From Saccharothrix tamanrassetensis (GTDB lineage: Bacteria; Actinomycetota; Actinomycetes; Mycobacteriales; Pseudonocardiaceae): a stretch of 64,000 nt of DNA. This document shows positions 51,571-59,826 of the stretch, piece by piece. Within the stretch, counting starts at the first letter, position 1. Each line of letters begins with the position of its first letter. A program made the position numbers and the translations under genes. The stretch is taken from NCBI RefSeq assembly GCF_014203665.1, contig NZ_JACHJN010000006.1, positions 248,001 through 312,000 on the forward strand. The letters run 5' to 3'. Under the pieces are notes generated by a model, which was given only the letters and a program-made list of their open reading frames with translations, made no database searches and was not told where the DNA came from.

Positions 51571-51977
51571 GCACCAGACCCGAAGTCCTGTTCGTCTGCG
51601 TCCACAACGCCGGCCGCTCCCAGATGGCCGCCGCGCTGCTCCAGCACTACGCCCTGGGCCGGGTCGCGGTCCGCTCCGCCGGCTCGGCCCCCGCCGACCA
51701 GGTCAACCCGGCGGCGGCCGAGGCACTGACCGAACTGGGTCTGGACATCACCGCGGCAGTCCCGTCCAAGCTCACCACCGAAGACGTCGAAGCCTCCGAC
51801 GTGGTGATCACCATGGGCTGCGGCGACACCTGCCCGGTGTTCCCGGGGAAGCGCTACCTGGACTGGCGACTGGACGACCCGGCCGGCCGATCCGTCGACG
51901 CGGTCCGCCCCATCCGCGACGACATCGACCGCCGCGTCCGAGCCCTGCTGGCCGAACTCCTCGACGACCCGGCCTGA
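51567..51977 (+). CDS. arsC: Arsenate reductase, low-molecular-weight phosphatase type
   Basis: The 136-residue enzyme reduces arsenate to arsenite. The nucleophile loop is FVCVHNAGRSQMAAALLQH, with Cys11 and Arg17. The resolving cysteines are Cys85 and Cys89 in ITMGCGDTCPVFPG, as in thioredoxin- or mycothiol-coupled ArsC. The WRLDDPAG segment carries the general acid Asp. Start TTG 51567 overlaps the aquaporin stop; no ATG or GTG gives the full N-terminus. A second reductase domain in the same operon (in the ArsR fusion) makes this one of a pair. Confidence 0.93.
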   Translation: MSTRPEVLFVCVHNAGRSQMAAALLQHYALGRVAVRSAGSAPADQVNPAAAEALTELGLDITAAVPSKLTTEDVEASDVVITMGCGDTCPVFPGKRYLDWRLDDPAGRSVDAVRPIRDDIDRRVRALLAELLDDPA

Positions 51978-52105
51978 TCCCGCTGCCCGAACGGCTCTAC
52001 GAATGGCTCCACGACAGCGGCACGAGCCCGGACGCTGCCACCAGGGTTTGCACGCGTCCGAGCCACTAGCGCCGCCCCGACCGGCTTCCGCCTGATCAGA
52101 GCCAG

Positions 52106-52178
52106 CGCCCCCGGCAGGATTCGAACCTGCGACCTCGGGATTAGAAGTCCCTCGCTCTCTCCACTGAGCTACGGAGGC
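52106..52178 (-). tRNA. tRNA-Arg (anticodon TCT)
   Basis: Read on the minus strand, GCCTCCG pairs with CGGGGGC to form the acceptor stem with a G discriminator. The D-arm GCTC...GAGC, anticodon loop CTTCTAA (anticodon TCT) and T-arm GCAGG-TTCGAAT-CCTGC are all present. The length is 73 bases. The 3' CCA is not encoded. The outermost anticodon-stem pair is A-G, a mismatch. It lies between the arsenic operon and a LacI-type gene, and no integrase or repeat is next to it. Confidence 0.95.
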
Positions 52179-52302
52179 TGGAGGGGCGTGACCACGCGCT
52201 GTAGCAGCGTAGCTGCCCCACCGGACTCATCGTCCGGAAGCCGTCGACCGTTTCCGTCCAGGCGCTGGAAGAGTGATCAACTTGGCCAAAAAGTGGTGTG
52301 GA

Positions 52303-53358
52303 TCACGTTAGAGGCGCGGTGGAGTGGCGTTCGACCAGGGAGACGGCGAGTCTGATTGGTTCTTCTGGTCTACCGCCGGCCAGTAGGCGGAGGGCCGATT
52401 CGCCCGCTCGTCGCCCTTTTTCGGTCAGAGGTTGACGCACCGTGGTCAACGGGGGATCGGAGTGTTCCGCTGCGGGCACATCATCGAAGCCCACCACGGA
52501 CACATCGCGCGGCACGGCGAGACTTAGGTCACGAACCGCCTGCAAAGCGCCGAACGCCAACTCGTCGGACGCGCACAGCAGCGCCGTCGGACGGGGCGTC
52601 GAAGAGAGCAGTGCGCGGGCGCCCGTGCGGCCCAGCTCGCGGCTGCTGCCCGCACACTCCCACACCGGCACGCCGGGGCCGACGACATCCAAGTACCCGG
52701 CCAGGCGGTCACGGGTCACCCGGAACGTGCTGCCGGACAGTCGACCGGCGGACACGAAGCCGTTGCGGTCGTCGGGGTGCAGGCTGAACGTCAGGACGCC
52801 GAACCGCGTGTGTCCCAGCGAGCGCAGGTGTATCGCCGCCATCCGCGCCCCGCCGAAGTCGTCCACCTCCACGCGTGCCGTATCCGGCAGCACGGGCTGG
52901 TCGATCACGACCATGGGCAGTCCACGGACCCGCACGGCATCCAGGGCGGGCGCATGGTCGGGCAGTGAGTACGCCACCACGACGTCCGCCGCGGCCCGCG
53001 CCACGGTTTCCGGACGTGGTCCGCCTTCGGTGCCGCCGGGCATCAGCACGAGGCAGTGGTCGTGGCCGTCGACGGTCGACGCGAGTCCGTCGAGCACGAT
53101 CGACACCGCGGGGTCGGAGAACGCCGCGGACAGGTGCTGGCCGAGCATGAAGCCCACAGCCGCACTGTGCCTGGTCGCGAGGCTTCGCGCGACCGGGTCC
53201 GGGCCGGCGTAACCGATCGATGCCGCGGTCTCCAGGATTCGTTCACGCAGCGCCGCCGACAGCTGGTCGGGTCGGTTGTAGGCGTTGGAGACCGTGGCAC
53301 GCGACACCCCGACCGCGCTGGCGACGGTGTCGAGGGTGGGCTTGCGGGGTCGTTCCAC
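52303..53358 (-). CDS. LacI-family transcriptional regulator
   Basis: The 351-residue protein has an N-terminal LacI helix-turn-helix (TLDTVASAVGVSRATVSNAY), a hinge (SLATRHSAAVGFML) and a periplasmic-binding-protein-like sensor domain with ALLCASDELAFGALQAVRDL and VVGFDDVPAAEHSDPPLTTV. Such regulators usually respond to a sugar or nucleoside. It is divergent from an MFS transporter and a perfect 16-base palindrome stands 34 bases from its start, so it very likely represses the transporter and itself. Confidence 0.95.
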   Translation of the reverse strand: MERPRKPTLDTVASAVGVSRATVSNAYNRPDQLSAALRERILETAASIGYAGPDPVARSLATRHSAAVGFMLGQHLSAAFSDPAVSIVLDGLASTVDGHDHCLVLMPGGTEGGPRPETVARAAADVVVAYSLPDHAPALDAVRVRGLPMVVIDQPVLPDTARVEVDDFGGARMAAIHLRSLGHTRFGVLTFSLHPDDRNGFVSAGRLSGSTFRVTRDRLAGYLDVVGPGVPVWECAGSSRELGRTGARALLSSTPRPTALLCASDELAFGALQAVRDLSLAVPRDVSVVGFDDVPAAEHSDPPLTTVRQPLTEKGRRAGESALRLLAGGRPEEPIRLAVSLVERHSTAPLT

Positions 53359-53391
53359 GTGACGAGATTAACGAGCTATCCGGTTGAACGT

Positions 53392-53407
53392 ACTGAAGCG
53401 CTTCAGT
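53392..53407. promoter_or_regulatory. LacI operator candidate
   Basis: ACTGAAGCGCTTCAGT is a perfect 16-base palindrome with the central CG typical of LacI-family sites. It lies in the 62-base gap between the divergent lacI-type and MFS genes, 14 bases before the MFS ATG, so it covers the ribosome-binding region and promoter. Confidence 0.75.
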
Positions 53408-53420
53408 CACACTCGACCAC

Positions 53421-54599
53421 ATGCGCCCTGCCGTGTTCGCAGTATTCCTCTTCAACGGCGCCCTGTTCTTGTCCTGGGCGGCACGGCTGCCGACGCTCGC
53501 CGCACAGGTGGGCGCCGGCGAAGCCACTCTCGGCCTGGCCCTGCTCGGCGCGAGCATCGGCCTGGCGATCACCGCCCCGATCGCAGCCCGGGTGTGCGCG
53601 GCGGTCGGCGCGCGGAAGCTGGTGATGGTCGGCGCGGCGGTCACCGTGCTGGCCGTGCCCGCCCTCTCGTTCGCCGGATCACCGCTGCACTTGGGTGTGA
53701 ACCTGTTCGTGCTGGGCTCGTGCGGCGCGACGCTGGACGTCGGCATGAACGTCGCGGCCGTCGCCGTCACCCGTGCCCTGGACCGGCCGCTGATGCCCCA
53801 GTTCCACGCGGGTTTCAGCCTCGGCGGGCTGGTCGGCTCACTGGGGGCCGCCGCGGCTTCGGCGGCGGGCTGGGGCCTGCGCACGCACCTGGTCACGGCG
53901 GCGGTGGTCGGCGCGGTCGCGATGGCGGCGGTGATCCGCTCGGTGCCCGGCGAGACCGGCGAACCCGTCCAGGACCGCCACAACGACCGGTCGGTCGTGC
54001 GCCGTCCGCTGCTGTGGCTGCTCGCGGGCATCACGGTGTGCTCGGCGATCGCCGAAGGGGCCACCGCCGACTGGTCCGCGCTGTTCTTCGTGCGGGAACG
54101 CGAACTCAGCGAGGCCGTCGCCGCCATGCCCTACGCGGGCTTCTCGATCGCGATGGTCATCGCCCGGCTGGTCGGCGAGCCGGTGCAACGCCGACTCGGT
54201 CCGTACCGGCTGCTCGGGAGCGGTGCGGTGGTCGCCGCAGCGGGTCTCGCGCTCGCCGTGCTGGTCGACGCGCCGGTCGCCGGTTTCGTGGGCTTCGCGC
54301 TGGTGGGCCTGGGACTGTCGTTCGGCTTCCCGGTGGTCATGGACCTGGCGGGGGATGCGGGGCGCCGTGCCGACGGCACCGGCGGCGAACGGGAGATCGG
54401 CCTGGTGACGACGGTCGCCTACACCGGCTTCCTGGTGGGCCCGCCGATGGTGGGCGGCCTGGCGCACGTCAGCTCGCTGAGCATCGCGCTGGGCGTCGTG
54501 GCGTTCATCACCGCCCTGATCGTGCCGACGGCGTGGCTGGCCCGCAACGCCCGCGCCCGCGAGCTCAGCCGGGTGGAAGCCGGTTCAGCGCGACCTTGA
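53421..54599 (+). CDS. Major facilitator superfamily transporter
   Basis: The 392-residue protein has 12 membrane helices. The first half reads FLFNGALFLSWAARLPTLAA, then GLAITAPIAARVCAAVGARK, which carries a version of the MFS motif A loop. The second half repeats the pattern (GFSIAMVIARLVGEPVQRRL). It resembles sugar/drug MFS proteins of the FucP/YbjJ-like group. The substrate is unknown; LacI control suggests a carbohydrate. The stop overlaps the convergent DUF3558 gene by 35 bases. Confidence 0.92.
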   Translation: MRPAVFAVFLFNGALFLSWAARLPTLAAQVGAGEATLGLALLGASIGLAITAPIAARVCAAVGARKLVMVGAAVTVLAVPALSFAGSPLHLGVNLFVLGSCGATLDVGMNVAAVAVTRALDRPLMPQFHAGFSLGGLVGSLGAAAASAAGWGLRTHLVTAAVVGAVAMAAVIRSVPGETGEPVQDRHNDRSVVRRPLLWLLAGITVCSAIAEGATADWSALFFVRERELSEAVAAMPYAGFSIAMVIARLVGEPVQRRLGPYRLLGSGAVVAAAGLALAVLVDAPVAGFVGFALVGLGLSFGFPVVMDLAGDAGRRADGTGGEREIGLVTTVAYTGFLVGPPMVGGLAHVSSLSIALGVVAFITALIVPTAWLARNARARELSRVEAGSARP

Positions 54600-55125
54600 T
54601 CAGCGGCTGCAGGGTGGCCACCATCTGCTCGGACTTGCCGCCGTTCAACGTCATCGCGACCAGGATGCTGCGGTTCGGGTTCACCGCCGTGGTGGTGGTG
54701 CACACCATCGCGTTGCCGTCGAGATCGCACGACACCCACGACGAGTGGCCTTCCACGACCACCTCACGGCCCTTCGGCTGGCGCTGCCGCACGTGCTCGT
54801 ACTTCTGGTAGAGCGCGGTCACGACGCTCGCGCCGTCGAACACGAACTGGCACGACTCCTGGATCACGTCGTCCTTGCGGGTCGGCTCACGGGTCAGCGC
54901 GCCGACCGGCTTGAGGTCGTCGGCGGTGAGCAGCCGGCACGGGTCGACACCCTGCACCGAGCGCTGCTTGGCGATCTTCGGCGCGGCGTCCGGCGCGGCC
55001 GAGGAGGTGGTGGTCGGCGGGGTGAATCCGGCCTCGGGCAGCGCGTCGCCGTTGATGGTGTAGCTGCACCCGGTGAGGGTGAGCGCGGTCACAGCCACCA
55101 CGAGCCACGTACGAGAGCTGGTCAC
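54565..55125 (-). CDS. DUF3558 lipoprotein, second copy in the window
   Basis: The 186-residue protein starts with a signal peptide and lipobox LTGC (TWLVVAVTALTLTGCSYTI), then a Pro/Thr linker and the DUF3558 pattern GVDPCRLLTADDLKPVG with Cys in QESCQFVFD and VSCDLDG. It is outside the cell, anchored by lipid. GTG 55125 was preferred over an upstream start at 55158; the ribosome site is weak. Unlike the copy at 16661 it has no ESX neighbours. Function unknown. Confidence 0.85.
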   Translation of the reverse strand: MTSSRTWLVVAVTALTLTGCSYTINGDALPEAGFTPPTTTSSAAPDAAPKIAKQRSVQGVDPCRLLTADDLKPVGALTREPTRKDDVIQESCQFVFDGASVVTALYQKYEHVRQRQPKGREVVVEGHSSWVSCDLDGNAMVCTTTTAVNPNRSILVAMTLNGGKSEQMVATLQPLIKVALNRLPPG

Positions 55126-55205
55126 GTCCAGCAACCGTAGTGGGTGTGATCGACGCACGTCCGGCGGTTGGTGGTGATGTTGCCGGGAGGCCTACGCTCG
55201 ATCCC

Positions 55206-57158
55206 GTGCCCATCGACACGCCCACCCGAACCCAGCGCACCGGTCTGGTCCCGTTGCTGGTCGTCGGCACGGCCATAGCCGCCCTGCTGGCAGCAGTGCT
55301 GGCGGCTGTGACCGGCGGCGACAAGTCGGGCCTGATCATCGTGCGCGTGCTGACCGAGTCGGCCGCCGTGGTGACCATCGGCTCACTGCTGCTGGCCGCG
55401 TTCCTGGTGCCCCCGCAGGAGAACGGGACACTGGCCGCGGACGGCTACGCGGCGCTGCGCACGGCGGCGTGGGCGGCGCTGGTGTGGACGCTGGGCGCGG
55501 TGGCCGCCGTGCCGTTCACCGCCGCCGACGCGCTCGGCCAGCCGGTCACCGCCGTGCTGGACCCGGCGGTGCTGTTCCAGCTCGCCGGGTTCCTGGAGCA
55601 GGCCAAGGCGTGGATGATCACGGCGGTGATCGTGGCGCTGCTCGCGCTGGGCTGCCGGCTGGTGCTGTCCTGGGGCTGGACCACGGTGCTGTTCTTCCTG
55701 TCCGTGTTCGCCCTGGTGCCGGTCGCGGTGACCGGGCACTCGTCCGGCGGCGGCTCGCACGACGTGGCCACGAACAGCCTGCTGTACCACCTGATCGCGG
55801 CGGCGCTGTGGGTCGGCGGGCTGATCGCGCTGCTCGCGCACGGCCGTCGGGGCGGCGACCACCTGAGTTTGGCGACCAGGCGGTTCTCCCGGCTGGCGCT
55901 GGTGTGCTGGATCGTGATGGCCGTCTCGGGCGTGGTCAACGCGTGGGTGCGATTGCCCTTGAGCCAGCTGTTCACCAGTGAGTACGGGCTGTTGGTGCTG
56001 GGCAAGACGCTCGCCTTGGTGGCGCTCGGGGTGTTCGGCTACTTCCAGCGGGAGAAGGGCGTTCGGCAGGTCGTGGAGACCGGGTCCGGGCGTTCGCTGC
56101 TGAAGCTCGCCGGCGTCGAAGTGCTGCTGATGTTCCTCACCATCGGGTTGGCCGCCGCGTTGAGCCGGACGCCACCGCCGCCGGAGGGACGGGCGTTCCC
56201 CAGCACGGTGGAACTGCGCATCGGCTATGACCTGTTCGGCGCGCCCACGTTCGCCAAGCTGATGGTGGACTGGCGGTTCGACCTGATCTTCGGCACGGGC
56301 GCGATCGTGCTGGCCGTGGTGTACCTGCTGGGAGTGCGGCGGCTCAGGCGGCGCGGTGACGCGTGGCCGGTGGGGCGCACGATCGCGTGGGTCGCGGGCT
56401 GTCTGACCGTGCTGTTCGCCACGTCGTCGGGGCTCGGGCGGTACGCGCCGGCGATGTTCAGCGTGCACATGGAGAGCCACATGCTGCTCTCGATGCTCGC
56501 ACCGATCCTGCTGGTGCTGGGCGGTCCGGTGACGCTGGCGCTGCGTGCGCTGCCTACTGCCGGCAAGGGGAACCCGCCCGGTGCGCGCGAGTGGATCCTG
56601 GCGTTCGTGCACTCGCCGGTGGCGAAGGTGCTGACGAATCCCTTCGTGGCGTTGGCGTTGTTCGTCGGGTCGTTCTACGGGCTGTACTTCTCCGGGCTGT
56701 TCGACGCCGCGCTGGACTACCACTGGGCGCACCTGGCGATGAACGCGCACTTCATCCTCGTCGGGTACGTGTTCTACTGGCCGGTGATCGGCATCGACCC
56801 GGCGCCGAACCGGCTGCCTCCGTTGGGCCGCCTGGGTCTGCTGTTCGCGTCCATCCCGTTCCACGCGTTCTTCGGCATCGTGCTGATGAGTTCGCAGACG
56901 GTGATCGGGGAGAACTTCTACCGGGCGCTCGCACTGCCGTGGGTCACGTCCCAGCTGGACGACCAGCGGCTCGGCGGCGGTATCGCGTGGGCGGCGGGGG
57001 AGGTGCCGCTGATCGTGGTGATGGTGGCACTGCTCGTGCAGTGGGCGCGTTCGGACGACCGGGACGCGCGTCGGTCGGACCGCAAGGCCGACTCGGACGG
57101 TGACGCGGATCTGGCCGCCTACAACGCGATGCTGCGCAAGATGTCCGAACGGGAGTAG
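55206..57158 (+). CDS. CopD-CtaG fusion: copper import/cytochrome oxidase assembly membrane protein
   Basis: The 650-residue protein has about 16 membrane helices in two parts. The first (about 1-320) is CopD-like, with ALVPVAVTGHSSGGGSHDVA and LLYHLIAAALWVGGLIALLA, which carry conserved histidines for copper. The second (about 340-600) is the caa3_CtaG domain: MFSVHMESHMLLSMLAPILL, then YHWAHLAMNAHFILVGYVFY and SIPFHAFFGIVLMSSQTVIG, again with histidines in the membrane. The protein probably carries copper into the cell or to cytochrome c oxidase. GTG 55206 was chosen; GGGAGG lies far (15 bases) upstream. The fusion is common in actinobacteria. Confidence 0.92.
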   Translation: MPIDTPTRTQRTGLVPLLVVGTAIAALLAAVLAAVTGGDKSGLIIVRVLTESAAVVTIGSLLLAAFLVPPQENGTLAADGYAALRTAAWAALVWTLGAVAAVPFTAADALGQPVTAVLDPAVLFQLAGFLEQAKAWMITAVIVALLALGCRLVLSWGWTTVLFFLSVFALVPVAVTGHSSGGGSHDVATNSLLYHLIAAALWVGGLIALLAHGRRGGDHLSLATRRFSRLALVCWIVMAVSGVVNAWVRLPLSQLFTSEYGLLVLGKTLALVALGVFGYFQREKGVRQVVETGSGRSLLKLAGVEVLLMFLTIGLAAALSRTPPPPEGRAFPSTVELRIGYDLFGAPTFAKLMVDWRFDLIFGTGAIVLAVVYLLGVRRLRRRGDAWPVGRTIAWVAGCLTVLFATSSGLGRYAPAMFSVHMESHMLLSMLAPILLVLGGPVTLALRALPTAGKGNPPGAREWILAFVHSPVAKVLTNPFVALALFVGSFYGLYFSGLFDAALDYHWAHLAMNAHFILVGYVFYWPVIGIDPAPNRLPPLGRLGLLFASIPFHAFFGIVLMSSQTVIGENFYRALALPWVTSQLDDQRLGGGIAWAAGEVPLIVVMVALLVQWARSDDRDARRSDRKADSDGDADLAAYNAMLRKMSERE

Positions 57159-57296
57159 CGGCGGTACTCACCCGGTACGACGCCGGCCGGGGCGGCTCGC
57201 CGACTCGCCGCAGGTGCGGCCGAGCCTGCGTGCTCGCCCCGATCCGTGCGTTGCGTCCGAATGCCGATGCCCGCAGGGGTTCTCCGGCCGGATCGC

Positions 57297-58109
57297 CTAG
57301 AGCGGACGGCGGAAGCCGCGCACCGCGAACACCCATCCGACCACCGCGAGCGCCGCGCTGGTCACCAGTGCGCCCACCACCCCGGTCACCGGGTGCGCCA
57401 GGGCGAGCGCGCGGGCCGCGTCCACGGCGTAGGTCAGCGGGTTGACGTTCGCCACCGCCTGGAGCCAACCGGGCAGCCCCGCCACCGGCACGTACGCGCT
57501 GGAGGCGAACATCAGCGGGAACATCGCCAGGAAGCCCACCGTCTGCATCAGCTCGGCGTTGCGCAGCCAGGCGGCGACGGCCAGGAAGATCCAGCCCAGA
57601 CCCCAGCCGACGGCCAGCGCCAGGGCCAGCGCGGCGGTCATCCCGACGACGCCGCCCGCCGGCGCGAAGCCGAAGATCACCACGGCGAACAGCAGCATCA
57701 GCACCAGCTGCGCGGCCGTGCGCACCAGGTCGGACAGGCTTCGCGCGACGAGCACCGAACCCAGCCGGATCGGCAGCGAGCGGAACCGGGCCAGGACGCC
57801 GTTCTTCATGTCCGTGACCAGGCCGACGCCCGCTTGCAGCGCGGACTGCATGGCGGTGTTCACCAGGATCGCGGGCATCAGGTAGTCGATGTACGCGACA
57901 CCCCGCGGGAAGCCGGGGGTGTTCGCGATGCTCGCGAAGATCTGGCTGAACAGGGTGAGCATGATCAGCGGCTGGAGGATGCTGAACACGATCATCCGCG
58001 GGTCGCTGACCAGCGTGCGCAGCGACCGTTGGGTCAACACCAGCACCTGGGTGGCGAAATCCGTTCCACGCCAACGGGTGTGCGGCGCGGCGGCGAGAGT
58101 GGCGGTCAT
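57297..58109 (-). CDS. ABC-2 type transporter permease (DrrB-like)
   Basis: The 270-residue protein has six membrane helices in the ABC-2 pattern, with the family stretch PLIMLTLFSQIFASIANTPG at helix 1-2, DMKNGVLARFRSLPIRLGSV and VAGLPGWLQAVANVNPLTYA before the last helix. It forms the membrane part of an exporter with the ATPase encoded upstream, 14 bases away. ATG 58109 follows AAAGGA. The exporter resembles daunorubicin-type DrrAB systems; a drug or lipid substrate is possible. Confidence 0.94.
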   Translation of the reverse strand: MTATLAAAPHTRWRGTDFATQVLVLTQRSLRTLVSDPRMIVFSILQPLIMLTLFSQIFASIANTPGFPRGVAYIDYLMPAILVNTAMQSALQAGVGLVTDMKNGVLARFRSLPIRLGSVLVARSLSDLVRTAAQLVLMLLFAVVIFGFAPAGGVVGMTAALALALAVGWGLGWIFLAVAAWLRNAELMQTVGFLAMFPLMFASSAYVPVAGLPGWLQAVANVNPLTYAVDAARALALAHPVTGVVGALVTSAALAVVGWVFAVRGFRRPL

Positions 58110-58123
58110 GTCGGGTGGTCCTT

Positions 58124-59053
58124 TCAGGCCGCGTGTGCCGCGAGGGTCAGGTAGACGTCGTCGAGGGTCGGCTCGCCCAACGCCAGTTCGGTGGCCTCCA
58201 GGCCTACCTCGTCCAGGGCGCGGACCACGACGGCCAGCTCGCGGGACGACGCCACGGGCGCGGTCAGCGTGTCGAGCGCCGGCACGGGCTGCATCCCGGC
58301 GCGTTCCAGGGCTTCCTGTGCCTTGGGCACGTCGGAAGCGTCGGCCAGGGTGACCGTGACGGAACGCTGGCCCACCTGCGCCTTCAGCTCGGCGCTGGTG
58401 CCGGCGGCGACCACCTTGCCCTGCGCCAGCACGGTGATCGAGTCCGCCAGCCGGTCCGCCTCGTCCAGGTACTGGGTGGTCAGCAGCACGGTCGTGCCGT
58501 CGGTGACCAGGTTCTCCACGATCTCCCACAGCCCCAGCCGGCTCGCCGGGTCCAGGCCGGTGGTCGGCTCGTCCAGGAAGATCACCTCGGGGTGGCCGAC
58601 CAGGCTCGCGGCCAGGTCCAGCCGGCGGCGCATGCCGCCCGAGTAGGTGCGGGAGGGTCGCTTCGCGGCGTCGGACAGCCCGAACAGCTCCAGCAGCTCG
58701 GTGCCGCGGGCCCTGGCCTCACGCGGGCTCGCGCCCAGCAGGCGGGCGATCAGGACCAGGTTGTCCAGACCGGACAGGCCCTCGTCGACGGCGGCGAACT
58801 GGCCGGTCAGGCCGATCCGGCTGCGCACCTGGTGCGCCTGCCGGACCACGTCGAAGCCCGCGACCCGGGCGGTGCCCGCGTCCGGCGGCAGCATCGTGGT
58901 GAGCACGTTGACCAACGTCGTCTTGCCCGCGCCGTTGTGGCCGAGCAGGCCGAGCACGGTGCCCTTCGGCACGGCGATGCCCACCCCGTCCAGCGCCTTC
59001 TGCGCGCCGAACGCCTTGCCGACGTCGGACGCCTCGATCATCAGGTCGTTCAC
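58124..59053 (-). CDS. ABC transporter ATP-binding protein (DrrA-like)
   Basis: The 309-residue ATPase has Walker A GLLGHNGAGKTTLVNVLTTM, a Q-loop in RIGLTGQFAAVDEGLSG, signature YSGGMRRRLDLAASL, Walker B VIFLDEPTTGLDP and the H-loop in TTQYLDEADRLAD. The C-terminal 80 residues hold the DrrA-type regulatory domain (LALGEPTLDDVYLTLAAH). GTG 59053 overlaps the TetR stop by four bases, and the permease follows. TetR, ATPase and permease make one transcript, so the exporter is probably induced by its own substrate through the TetR protein. Confidence 0.95.
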   Translation of the reverse strand: MNDLMIEASDVGKAFGAQKALDGVGIAVPKGTVLGLLGHNGAGKTTLVNVLTTMLPPDAGTARVAGFDVVRQAHQVRSRIGLTGQFAAVDEGLSGLDNLVLIARLLGASPREARARGTELLELFGLSDAAKRPSRTYSGGMRRRLDLAASLVGHPEVIFLDEPTTGLDPASRLGLWEIVENLVTDGTTVLLTTQYLDEADRLADSITVLAQGKVVAAGTSAELKAQVGQRSVTVTLADASDVPKAQEALERAGMQPVPALDTLTAPVASSRELAVVVRALDEVGLEATELALGEPTLDDVYLTLAAHAA

Positions 59054-59664
59054 TGGTCTCCCCTCAGTACCCCGTGCAGGTAGAGCTCCACGAGTTGGTC
59101 GGTGTCGGCGGTGGAGTCGCCGAAGCCGTCGCCTTGCATCCGGTTGGTGAACACCAGCCCGAGCAGCAGCCGGGCGGCCAGTTGCGGGTCGACGCGCATC
59201 CGGTGCGCGTCCGGTTCGAACAGGCTCGCGATGCGCTCGGAGAGTCGCTGCATCTCCACCGGCGGGCCCTTGTGCCCACCCTCGCCGTGCTGCGGGTGGT
59301 AGCCGGAGTCGCGCAGGACGCCGACCAGCTTCCACGTCCGGTCCAGGTAGCCGGAGGCGGCGCTGATCGCCCACGAGAGGCGGTCGGCGAGGTGTTCGAC
59401 CTGCCTGGCGTCCTCGATCAGGCCGAGTTCGGCATCGACCTGGAGCACCTCGCGGACGCACGTGGCGATCAGCTCCTGCTTGTCCTTGAACGCCCGGAAG
59501 ACGGTCCCCTCCGCGATGCCGGCCGCCTTGGCGATCTGGCTGGTGGTCACGTTCGCGCCGTGCTCGAACAGCAGCGGGAGGGTCGCGGCGACGATCGCCT
59601 CGCGACGGTCCTCGGTACTCATCGCGGGCGCGCGCTTTCGACGCGGGGTGGGGTCTTCGGGCAT
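59050..59664 (-). CDS. TetR-family transcriptional regulator of the ABC exporter
   Basis: The 204-residue protein has a TetR DNA-binding domain near its start: TEDRREAIVAATLPLLFEHG, then the recognition part IAKAAGIAEGTVFRAFKDKQ. The helical C-terminal part would bind the inducer. ATG 59664 is preferred over an upstream start at 59691, which lies inside the first operator. It is first in the operon with the ABC genes. Two tandem palindromes 12-53 bases upstream are almost surely its sites, giving autorepression of the whole operon. Confidence 0.95.
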   Translation of the reverse strand: MPEDPTPRRKRAPAMSTEDRREAIVAATLPLLFEHGANVTTSQIAKAAGIAEGTVFRAFKDKQELIATCVREVLQVDAELGLIEDARQVEHLADRLSWAISAASGYLDRTWKLVGVLRDSGYHPQHGEGGHKGPPVEMQRLSERIASLFEPDAHRMRVDPQLAARLLLGLVFTNRMQGDGFGDSTADTDQLVELYLHGVLRGDQ

Positions 59665-59675
59665 GTCACCAGCGT

Positions 59676-59717
59676 ATGAGTGAGTCCTCACTCATGTCAA
59701 CGAGTGAGCGCTCACTC
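59676..59717. promoter_or_regulatory. Tandem TetR operators
   Basis: ATGAGTGAG-TC-CTCACTCAT (59676-59695) and GAGTGAG-CG-CTCACTC (59702-59717) are perfect palindromes (central pair apart in the first) sharing the half-site GAGTGAG. Their centres are 24 bases apart, about two helical turns. They lie directly upstream of the TetR gene. Confidence 0.85.
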
Positions 59718-59722
59718 ATAGT

Positions 59723-59750
59723 TTGTCCACAGCCCCGGAAGTTGTCCACA
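59723..59750. promoter_or_regulatory. Two DnaA boxes upstream of the ssb gene
   Basis: TTGTCCACA occurs at 59723-59731 and 59742-59750, same orientation, 19 bases apart start to start. Both match the actinobacterial DnaA box consensus exactly. They lie 77-104 bases before the ssb GTG and right beside the TetR operators. Confidence 0.6.
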
Positions 59751-59826
59751 GATCGCGATCCGGGGCTTTCGTCCCAGCTCAGCGCCCGGCAACCTGGACC
59801 CAGGAGATCAACCCGAGGAGGCAGCA

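Noticed and set aside
52106-52178. tRNA-Arg as an integration site
   Set aside because: No repeat of its 3' end, integrase or composition change was seen next to it.
55383-56864. A 493-residue minus-strand frame opposite the CopD-CtaG gene
   Set aside because: Arg/His/Gln-rich shadow without start signal or motif.
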